A stretch of 12,885 nt of DNA from CAYMDD01 sp964409675 (GTDB lineage Bacteria > Pseudomonadota > Alphaproteobacteria > Rickettsiales > SXRF01), in assembly GCA_964409675.1 (NCBI GenBank), contig CAYPEF010000065.1, positions 1-12,885 on the forward strand, read 5' to 3'. The notes under the pieces are model-generated. The model ran no database searches and had not been told where the DNA came from. It was given only the letters and a program-made list of their open reading frames with translations. Each line of letters opens with the position of its first letter. Position 1 is the stretch's first letter. The translations under genes were made by a program, and so were the position numbers. This document shows, one piece after another, positions 7,650-12,885 of the stretch.

Positions 7650-7666
7650 TCCCGTTTCGGGATTTT
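7650..7666 (+). terminator. Candidate intrinsic terminator of the F0 operon
   Basis: TCCCG-TTT-CGGGA followed at once by TTTT, beginning 7 nt after the atpF stop. The 5-bp stem and 4-nt T run are short, so termination may be partial. The larger hairpin downstream could reinforce it. Confidence 0.5.
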
Positions 7667-7693
7667 ATCCTTTCCCTGTTTGAGACAATAAAG

Positions 7694-7734
7694 TAGCTTG
7701 TCAGTGCTTTGATAAACAAAGCGCTGACAAGCTA
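7694..7734. repeat. Long hairpin with 18-bp arms after the atp operon
   Basis: The left arm at 7694-7711 (TAGCTTGTCAGTGCTTTG) and the right arm at 7717-7734 (CAAAGCGCTGACAAGCTA) are complementary except for one T/G position that can still pair as G-U. The loop is ATAAA. No T run follows on either strand, so it is not a classic terminator. It could be a back-up terminator or mRNA 3'-end stabiliser, a bidirectional element, or a remnant of a mobile palindrome. Confidence 0.85.
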
Positions 7735-7838
7735 TCGCATTGCCTTCTCTTTCAGGGAGCGTTTGAATGCCACTGCCGCCTTTGCCTGTTATATCCCGCC
7801 GCTTCTTCTCTTTCTCCATCCCTTCCCATATCCCTTTC

Positions 7839-7858
7839 ATGCCCGTGAAAACGGGCAT
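7839..7858. repeat. Small palindrome of REP type
   Basis: ATGCCCGT-GAAA-ACGGGCAT: 8-bp perfect arms around a GAAA loop, followed by TCAGC. Translated, it gives the MPVKTGIQ-like string often seen when extragenic palindromes of Proteobacteria are read as protein. This suggests a dispersed repeat rather than coding DNA. Confidence 0.6.
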
Positions 7859-7896
7859 TCAGCGCATCGTATCCGTGATGCAAAAGCATTGTTTGC

Positions 7897-8017
7897 CCCT
7901 CCCGCTTGCGGGAGGGTTGGACAGCAACGCTGTCCGGTGGGGAGGGAAGCCGAGCCGTTGGCTCGGCAGCGAGCGGCGCTTGCTATTCCCCCCTGTATCC
8001 CCCCGCAAGCAGGGGGA
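7897..8017. repeat. Composite palindromic repeat element abutting the OMP gene
   Basis: Four hairpins lie in about 120 nt: CCCTCCCGC-TT-GCGGGAGGG (7897-7916), GGACAGC-AAC-GCTGTCC (7919-7935), GCCGAGCC-GTT-GGCTCGGC (7949-7967), and a bulged C-run/G-run stem around GCAAGC (7999-8017). The first and last units are near mirror images (CCCGCTTGCGGG against CCCCGCAAGCAGGGG), so the block can fold with outer arms and internal arms like a cloverleaf. This is the form of dispersed intergenic palindromes known in many Proteobacteria. It ends only 22 nt before the likely start of the downstream gene, and stays open in that gene's frame. Confidence 0.75.
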
Positions 8018-8039
8018 GTCTTATGCTGCTCTCCATGGA

Positions 8040-8819
8040 ATGGTTTGCCTGTATCTGACAATGCTCACGCAAGCAGCCCATGCCGGGGCATGGACGCAAA
8101 AAGCGGGCGAGGTGCAACTGATCAACCAGTTCTCTTACTACCGTAGCAATGAATACCGCGACTTAAACGGCCACACGCGCCCGCAGCCGGATTACGCCAA
8201 ATGGGAATGGAACCCCTATCTCGAATACGGCTATGACGACGCGACCACACTCGGCGCGAGCCTTTACCTGCAACGCGCGAGCAGCAGCGGGCAAACCAAT
8301 TACGGCCTCGCCGAATCCGAATGGTTCATGCGCCGCCGCTTGTGGCAACAGGGTGGCTTCGTGCTCTCCGCCGTGCCGAAAATCAAGCTCCCCGGCCTCG
8401 GCAATAACGATGCGCCGCTGATTGGCAGCAGCCATGCCGATGCGGCGCTAGGGCTGGAAGGCGGCTACGGCTTCTCCTGGCTTAGGCGATGGCATTACGC
8501 CGCGCTGCAATCCGAATACCGCTACCGCTTTGGCAATCCCCGCGACCAGTACCGCGCCTCCGCGACATTAGGCGTAGGTGTAAGCGATAAGCTGGTGCTG
8601 ATGCCGCAAGCCTTCTTCACCTGGCGCGCAAGCGACACGCAAACCGCACCCTTCACCCAATCCCCGCGTGACGATTACGATCTCACCACCCTGCAATTCT
8701 CCGCCCTCTATCGCTTAACCGACAGCCAGCAAGTGCAGCTCGGCGCGTTCCGCGATGTCAGCGGCAAAAACGCTGGGCAGGGCGGGGGCGTCACGCTTGC
8801 CCTCTGGAGCCATTTCTGA
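8040..8819 (+). CDS. Predicted outer-membrane beta-barrel protein, polysaccharide-associated
   Basis: This 259-aa product has a short hydrophobic signal-like N-terminus ending AAHA (likely cleavage after residue 15), then about 240 residues of alternating polar and aromatic strands with many Tyr, Trp and Gly. It ends VTLALWSHF, with the terminal Phe typical of proteins inserted by the BAM machinery. The frame is open from an ATG at 7767, but the 91 extra residues are translated palindromes, so I chose ATG 8040. Its signal peptide lacks a positive n-region and a close Shine-Dalgarno, so the true 5' end may have been altered by the repeat. The stop lies 2 nt before the GT2 gene, so the pair is almost certainly cotranscribed; a role in exporting or anchoring the GT2 product is inferred. 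I cannot name the family. Confidence 0.7.
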   Translation: MVCLYLTMLTQAAHAGAWTQKAGEVQLINQFSYYRSNEYRDLNGHTRPQPDYAKWEWNPYLEYGYDDATTLGASLYLQRASSSGQTNYGLAESEWFMRRRLWQQGGFVLSAVPKIKLPGLGNNDAPLIGSSHADAALGLEGGYGFSWLRRWHYAALQSEYRYRFGNPRDQYRASATLGVGVSDKLVLMPQAFFTWRASDTQTAPFTQSPRDDYDLTTLQFSALYRLTDSQQVQLGAFRDVSGKNAGQGGGVTLALWSHF

Positions 8820-8821
8820 GC

Positions 8822-10762
8822 GTGCCGCAACTGGGTGCGATCCTGCAGGAGTGGGGGATCATCTCCGCGCAGCAGCTGCGCGAGGCGCTCCGCCTCCAGC
8901 GCAAATCCGCAAGCCGAATCGGCGATATCCTGCTTGCGGACGGCGCGATTACCAACCTGCCGCTTTACTGCGCGCTGGCTAAACAAAGCGGGCGCTCGTT
9001 CGTGGATTTGCGCAGTGATGCGCCGGAGCGCAGACTGTGCCATGCGCGCCATATGCATGATTACATCCGCCTGCGCGCATTGCCATGGCGCAAAAATAAA
9101 AACGGCATCACGCTGATTGCCACCAGCGAACCGGATAATCCGAAGCTTCATGCTTGGCTCAATAAGCGCTACGGCAACCTCTGGCGCTGCGTGCTGGCCT
9201 CGCCGCTCGATATACGCCTGTCCATCGAGCATTTGTTCAAAGGCAGGCTTAGCACGGAAAGCCGGACGCTGCTCTACGCCCGCCATCCCGACCGCTCGGC
9301 CCGCTATACGTTAACTGCTGAACAGAAAATCACATTCATCTTCCTGTTTGCGCTGCTCGCCGGCGGCATTTATCTCGCGCCGTGGGAAATGCTGATTGGC
9401 TCCGTCATCACCCTGCATTTCCTCTATGCCATCACCATGCTGCTGAAGGGCAGCATTTTTCACATCGGTCGCAAAGCCATCCGCCGCAAGCGAAAACGCT
9501 ACGTGCAGGCGATCCCGGACCATGCGCTGCCGGTCTACACCATCCTTGTCCCGCTTTACCGCGAGGCGGACAGTCTGCCGTTCCTGCTCAATTCATTACG
9601 CCAGCTCGACTACCCGGCAGCGAAGCTCGACATCAAATTAATTTTGGAAGCCGACGATACCGCCACCATCGCCGCCGCCGAGCGCCTGCGCATCGCATAT
9701 AATTTCGAGATATTGCGCGTGCCGCCTTCCATGCCGCGCACAAAGCCGAAAGCCTGCAATTACGGTCTGAAATTCGCCCGCGGCGCATATGTGACCATCT
9801 ATGATGCGGAAGACCGCCCGGAGCCGCTGCAACTGCGCAAAGCCGTGCGTGCCTTCCGCAGCGCGCCGAAAGATGTGATATGTTTGCAGGCGCGCCTGCG
9901 CTATTATAATGCCGATGAAAACTGGCTCACCCGCCTGTTTGAACTCGAATACCGTATCCTGTTTGACACATTGTTGCCCGGCCTGCAGGCGCTCGGCATC
10001 CCGCTTCCGCTCGGCGGCACCAGCAACCATTTCCGCGTCAAGCAACTGCGCAAGCTCGGCGAGTGGGACCCATATAATGTCACCGAGGATGCCGATCTTG
10101 GCGTGCGCATCGCCGCCGCTGGCTACCGCACCCGAATGCTGAATTCCTACACGCTGGAAGAAGCGCCGCTGCACTTACGCAGCTGGCTTAACCAGCGCTC
10201 ACGCTGGATTAAGGGCTATATGCAAACCTGGTGCGTGCACATGCGCCATCCGAAACGCTTGCTCAACGAAATCGGCGTCGTGCCTTTCATGGGCCTGCAA
10301 TTTTTCATGGGGGTATCCACGCTGTCCTTCCTCACCGCACCGCTGGTGTGGCTGGTATCGGTGCTGTTCCTCACCGGCATTCCTCATGTGCAGGGCGTAA
10401 CCATGCCGTGGTGGTTTAGCGGGCTGTCGGCCTTCAACCTGCTTTTATTTCTCTGCCTGCACTGGCAGCAAGCCTTCCAGCTTGCACCGAAGCAGGGCAG
10501 GGAGCGGCTGCGCTTCATCGCCGCTGTCGGCATCTTTCCGCTCTACTGGTGCTTGCACTCGCTCGCCAGCTACAAGGCGCTATGGCAACTGGTATGGAAG
10601 CCGCATTTCTGGGAGAAAACCACGCATGGGGTTTCCAAAATCGTGAAAGCCGAGAACCGCCTTAAGCGGGCGCGTCTCAGGCGCGCGCAGCCTAGCTGTG
10701 CGCGAAATCAACCTTCGCGTTTTCCCCTGCGTCCGGCATTTCGCCGGTCAGCCGCGCTTTAA
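8822..10762 (+). CDS. Membrane GT2 polysaccharide synthase with N-terminal MshEN-like domain (XagB-type)
   Basis: This 646-aa protein starts at GTG 8822, 2 nt after the upstream stop. Residues 3-26 and 32-55 are two 24-residue repeats with the LGxxLxxxGxIxxxxLxxALxxQ pattern and a 5-residue spacer: the MshEN/GspE-N fold, which binds c-di-GMP in several proteins. Two membrane helices follow (about 169-208). The GT2 catalytic domain (about 237-465) has EADD (276-279), DAED (328-331), TED (421-423) and QRSRW (458-462), the D, DxD, TED and Q(Q/R)xRW motifs of processive synthases. Further membrane helices span about 485-585, then WEKTTHGVSK. It likely polymerises and extrudes an exopolysaccharide; the sugar is unknown. 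The last 34 or so residues are Arg-rich, and the final 23 or so overlap the opposite-strand gene; this tail looks like a neutral extension. Confidence 0.88.
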   Translation: MPQLGAILQEWGIISAQQLREALRLQRKSASRIGDILLADGAITNLPLYCALAKQSGRSFVDLRSDAPERRLCHARHMHDYIRLRALPWRKNKNGITLIATSEPDNPKLHAWLNKRYGNLWRCVLASPLDIRLSIEHLFKGRLSTESRTLLYARHPDRSARYTLTAEQKITFIFLFALLAGGIYLAPWEMLIGSVITLHFLYAITMLLKGSIFHIGRKAIRRKRKRYVQAIPDHALPVYTILVPLYREADSLPFLLNSLRQLDYPAAKLDIKLILEADDTATIAAAERLRIAYNFEILRVPPSMPRTKPKACNYGLKFARGAYVTIYDAEDRPEPLQLRKAVRAFRSAPKDVICLQARLRYYNADENWLTRLFELEYRILFDTLLPGLQALGIPLPLGGTSNHFRVKQLRKLGEWDPYNVTEDADLGVRIAAAGYRTRMLNSYTLEEAPLHLRSWLNQRSRWIKGYMQTWCVHMRHPKRLLNEIGVVPFMGLQFFMGVSTLSFLTAPLVWLVSVLFLTGIPHVQGVTMPWWFSGLSAFNLLLFLCLHWQQAFQLAPKQGRERLRFIAAVGIFPLYWCLHSLASYKALWQLVWKPHFWEKTTHGVSKIVKAENRLKRARLRRAQPSCARNQPSRFPLRPAFRRSAAL

Positions 10763-11198
10763 CATAGCCGTAAGCATACACCATGGCGCTGGACGGGCTG
10801 TCCCAGTATTCCGCCGATTCGATCTCGACGCGAATCAAGGCAATCGCCGGGTCGTCCTTGCCCTTGGGGAACCAGGTGCGCATCCATTCGCTCCATAACT
10901 CATGGATTTTTGCCCTGTCCTGGCTAACTGAAGCGGTGCCGCTGATGGAGACATAATTCTGGTCCGCCGGCTCGGAATAGCTGAGCAGAACGCTAGGGTT
11001 ATGCGCGATTTCCGCGATTTTCGGCGAATCGAAGCGGGTGAAGAACCACAGATCGTCCGGCTTTTCCTGCTGTACCGCCGCCATCGGGCGGGCGTGCAGG
11101 CGATTACTCTCGCCGTACGTAACCAGCTGAGCTACCTTAATATCTTTAATCAAGGACCAGACTTTCTGCCGTGCACCGGCGTCGCTTCGCTGCTGCAT
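10692..11198 (-). CDS. Pyridoxamine 5'-phosphate oxidase-like (general stress protein 26 type) flavin-binding protein
   Basis: This 168-aa protein has a split beta-barrel fold. LHARPMAAV (34-42), DLWFFTRFDSPKIAEI (49-64), VLLSYSEP (70-77) and the C-terminal EYWDSPSS (130-137) follow the pattern of the Pyrid_ox_like/general stress protein 26 group (COG3871). Members bind FMN or related flavins and are not known to make pyridoxal phosphate; cellular roles are mostly undefined and often stress-linked. An AGG lies 6 nt before the ATG. The gene converges on the GT2 gene, and the 3' ends overlap by 71 nt. A possible 29-codon ORF ends 8 nt upstream on the same strand. Confidence 0.88.
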   Translation of the reverse strand: MQQRSDAGARQKVWSLIKDIKVAQLVTYGESNRLHARPMAAVQQEKPDDLWFFTRFDSPKIAEIAHNPSVLLSYSEPADQNYVSISGTASVSQDRAKIHELWSEWMRTWFPKGKDDPAIALIRVEIESAEYWDSPSSAMVYAYGYVKARLTGEMPDAGENAKVDFAHS

Positions 11199-11206
11199 GG
11201 GAATAC

Positions 11207-11296
11207 CTATTGGTTGGACGGGGTGATCTGTGTGGGGCGGCGGCGTGGGATGCGCACGATGGGAACGGAAGTAATCGGGGAAACCGGGAATGTCAT
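11207..11296 (-). CDS. Possible 29-aa small protein or leader peptide upstream of the PNPOx-like gene
   Basis: ATG at 11296 (minus strand) has GAGG 5 nt before it and runs 29 codons, stopping 8 nt before the PNPOx-like ATG. The peptide is Pro/Arg-rich with VRIPRRRPTQITP in the second half. GC content drops sharply just upstream of the start, so the coding-like composition begins where this ORF begins. The same frame is open further upstream to 11653, but that part is AT-rich and crosses the rRNA promoter. It may be a translated leader coupling translation of the next gene, or a chance ORF in its 5' UTR. Confidence 0.35.
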   Translation of the reverse strand: MTFPVSPITSVPIVRIPRRRPTQITPSNQ

Positions 11297-11622
11297 AAAA
11301 ACCTCATGAATCAATAACGCCATGCTTAAGCGGTAAGCTGGCGTCATCGACATAAAGAAGCAATCAGCGCGCGGGGGGAATTGGGTAAAATATTGCCGCG
11401 TATATATGCGCAATACAGTGCCGCATGGATGCTTTATTTCAACGAAAACCCCGGAAAAGGCCGGAATTGCACGCTTATCAATGCGCAGTAAAAAAACTGC
11501 TTTTGGTGCTTGCAATGCCGCCGTCTTGTCTATATATAACCCTCTCACACGATTTAGTGGCCGCGAGGGAATTGCCAGCAACTGGTAGTAAAATCTCAAG
11601 GCGAAATAAGCGAAAAAGCTTG
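11297..11622. other. AT-richer non-coding region between the PNPOx-like and 23S units
   Basis: These 326 nt show no convincing gene on either strand; open frames here lack a ribosome site and coding-like composition. The region holds divergent control DNA: upstream signals of the minus-strand pair on the left and of the rRNA promoter on the right. The only clear structure is the inverted repeat at 11317-11344. Confidence 0.6.
11317..11344. repeat. Inverted repeat upstream of the small ORF
   Basis: ACGCCA-(T)-GCTTA, loop AGCGG, TAAGC-TGGCGT: an 11-bp stem with one bulge. Read on the minus strand it would lie 9 nt before the GAGG ribosome site of the 29-codon ORF. It could be a 5' UTR hairpin or an operator. 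No T run follows on either strand. Confidence 0.55.
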
Positions 11623-11651
11623 TTGACATAAAAATCGCGTGGTAGTATAGC
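11623..11651 (+). promoter_or_regulatory. Strong sigma70-like promoter for the 23S rRNA unit
   Basis: A perfect TTGACA (11623-11628), 17 nt, then TATAGC (11646-11651). A consensus -35 with ideal spacing is typical of rRNA promoters. Transcription would start near 11658, about 295 nt before the mature 23S. The sequence before the -35 box is A-rich (GCGAAATAAGCGAAAAAGC), which could act as an UP-like element. Confidence 0.65.
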
Positions 11652-11657
11652 AACCTT

Positions 11658-11953
11658 CCCTTCAGAAATGAAGATGTTGCGAAGGCCGAAAAAGCCCAAA
11701 AGGCAAGGCCTTCTGTCGATTGATATTGTGAATAGGTTTTTCTGAATCTAACTGTTTGGCAGTTCGGTCGGTTCTCTCAAGTCCGGTCGAAATGTATTCT
11801 AACCAATACAACCACCCTAAGTAACACCCGGGTGTGTGCCCAAACAGCATAGAGTCGATGTTAAGATTAAAATTTTGTGTCTGCGCATTGAAATGCGGAT
11901 CAAGACTTCTGTTTTGTTCTGTACGTAAATGTTTCAGGCATCGTTCTAGTAGA
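11658..11953 (+). ncRNA. Predicted 23S pre-rRNA leader, structured
   Basis: This is the inferred transcribed leader between the promoter and the mature 23S. It contains several hairpins: CTTCA-GAAA-TGAAG (11660-11673), GAAGGCC paired with GGCCTTC (11681-11687 with 11707-11713), TGTATT-CTAACC-AATACA (11793-11810), and a 12-bp perfect palindrome ACACCCGGGTGT (11824-11835). I searched for tRNA-Ile and tRNA-Ala signatures and for a 16S 3' end (anti-Shine-Dalgarno CCTCCTTT) and saw none. The last part probably pairs with sequence after the 23S 3' end to form the RNase III processing stem, which lies outside the window. Confidence 0.5.
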
Positions 11954-12377
11954 GAATAAGCATAAGAAGAGCATTTGATGGATGCCTTGGCAATAAGAGG
12001 CGATGAAGGACGTGCTACGCTGCGATAAGCGTCGGGGAGCTGCGAAGAAGCTTTGATCCGACGATGTCCGAATGGGGAAACCCACCACTTTAGTGGTACT
12101 TCATACTGAATACATAGGTATGTAGAGCGAACCTGGTGAACTGAAATATCTAAGTAGCCAGAGGAAAGGAAATCACCGAGACTCCCTTAGTAGTGACGAG
12201 CGAACGGGGACCAGGCCAGTGGTATGAGATTAAGAACCGGAAGTTTCTGGAAAGGAACGCCATAGTGGGTGATAGCCCCGTACGGGTAGAAATTTCTCAT
12301 ATCCTCGAGTAGGGCGGGACACGTGCAATCCTGTCTGAACATGGGGCGACCACGCTCCAAGCCTAAGTACTCCTTAT

Positions 12378-12418
<41 letters not shown>

Positions 12419-12445
12419 CACCCCTGTAAGGGGAGTGAAATAGTA

Positions 12446-12477
<32 letters not shown>

Positions 12478-12519
12478 ACGTTCCGGTCGGCTTGCCGGCC
12501 GGTGTCTGACCGCGTGCCT

Positions 12520-12529
12520 NNNNNNNNNN
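12520..12529. other. Assembly gap (10 N) inside 23S rRNA
   Basis: Ten undetermined bases join two sequence pieces, and the round length suggests a scaffolding placeholder. The left piece has already completed helix 25 (stem CCGGTCGG-CTTG-CCGGCCGG) and reaches TGACCGCGTGCCT at 12507-12519. The right piece contains the homologous TGACTGTGTACCT again at 12609-12621. Confidence 0.95.
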
Positions 12530-12600
12530 CAGCACAAAAAGATAACAGGTTATGGCATAACAATAGACCTGACACCTGATGCATACACGCCATATGCGCG
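12530..12600 (+). other. Unaligned segment within 23S, possible intervening sequence or misjoin
   Basis: About 70-80 nt after the gap do not correspond to any conserved 23S stretch I know. They contain self-complementary pieces: GTTAT-GGC-ATAAC, CAGGT paired with ACCTG, and GCATA paired with TATGC. Normal 23S resumes near GCAAGCGTGACTGTGTACCT, about 12600. Folding into hairpins is what intervening sequences do, but the repeated 13-mer on either side fits an assembly chimera better. Confidence 0.5.
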
Positions 12601-12885
12601 CGCAAGCGTGACTGTGTACCTCTTGTATAATGGGTCAGCGACTTAGTGTGTGCAGCAAGCTTAAGCCGATAGGTGTAGGCGCAGCGAAAGCGAGTGTTAA
12701 TAGCGCGATAGAGTTGCACGTACTAGACCCGAAACCTAGTGATCTTACCATGGCCAGGTTGAAAGTGCAGTAACATGCACTGGAGGACCGAACAGGTGCC
12801 CGTTGAAAAGGTCTCTGATGAGCTGTGGTAAGGGGTGAAAGGCCAATCAAACTGGGAAATAGCTGGTTCTCCGCGAAATATATTT

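Noticed and set aside
7767..8039. N-terminal 91 residues of the barrel-protein frame
   Set aside because: They are a read-through of palindromic repeats (MPVKTGIQ-type and Pro/Gly/Arg runs) with no signal peptide, so they are not treated as protein.
7700..8050. CRISPR array from the repeated palindromes
   Set aside because: The palindromes differ in sequence and size, with no regular spacer-repeat unit and no cas genes.
11207..11653. 148-codon minus-strand frame read as one gene
   Set aside because: Its first 120 codons are AT-rich, overlap the rRNA promoter and lack a ribosome site or recognisable domain. Only the last 29 codons have a ribosome site and coding-like composition.
11700..11850. 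Possible tRNA in the pre-23S leader
   Set aside because: There is no T-arm GTTCRANYC consensus, no acceptor pairing and no D-arm. The hairpins do not make a cloverleaf.
12060..12140. Intervening sequence in helix 9 of 23S
   Set aside because: The helix is short and compact (TTCATACTGAATACATAGGTATG region), with no added domain.

Overview
The window looks like a metagenome-type scaffold from an alphaproteobacterium. The support is the split F0 cluster atpI-atpB-atpE-atpF'-atpF with duplicated b subunits, the dciA (DUF721) to dsbA-like pairing, a YhhW-like pirin, GC-rich coding DNA, and a 23S rRNA 5' end of alphaproteobacterial character. I cannot name a genus. The 23S gene has its own consensus promoter and no 16S or tRNA genes upstream, an arrangement best known from Rickettsiales and a few other lineages.

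Layout. Positions 1-1415 hold the end of a class I glutamine amidotransferase (PuuD/peptidase C26 type), a pirin-family cupin and a hypothetical gene. Positions 1506-7643 are one tightly packed plus-strand block: a Slt70-like lytic transglycosylase, RNase HII, the helicase-loader family protein DciA, an exported DsbA-family thioredoxin-fold protein, then the F0 part of ATP synthase. Stop and start codons overlap at slt/rnhB (TTGA) and rnhB/dciA (ATGA). A sigma70-like promoter at the dciA stop codon probably boosts dsbA and perhaps the atp genes. The F1 genes are not in the window, as is usual in alphaproteobacteria.

Positions 7644-8039 have no convincing gene and are rich in palindromes: a short terminator, an 18-bp-arm hairpin, and a composite repeat that runs into the 5' end of the next gene. 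Positions 8040-10762 are a two-gene surface-polysaccharide module: a predicted outer-membrane beta-barrel protein ending in Phe, then a membrane GT2 synthase. The synthase N-terminus carries the tandem 24-residue motifs of the c-di-GMP-binding MshEN domain. A convergent minus-strand PNPOx-like flavin protein overlaps the 3' end of the GT2 gene and is preceded by a possible 29-codon small ORF.

Positions 11297-11953 are AT-richer and non-coding, containing the rRNA promoter and a structured leader. The 23S rRNA starts near 11954 and runs off the window. It is interrupted by a 10-N scaffold gap, followed by about 80 nt that do not align with 23S and a second, diverged copy of a conserved 13-mer. 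The rRNA beyond the gap may therefore be chimeric or may carry an insertion.
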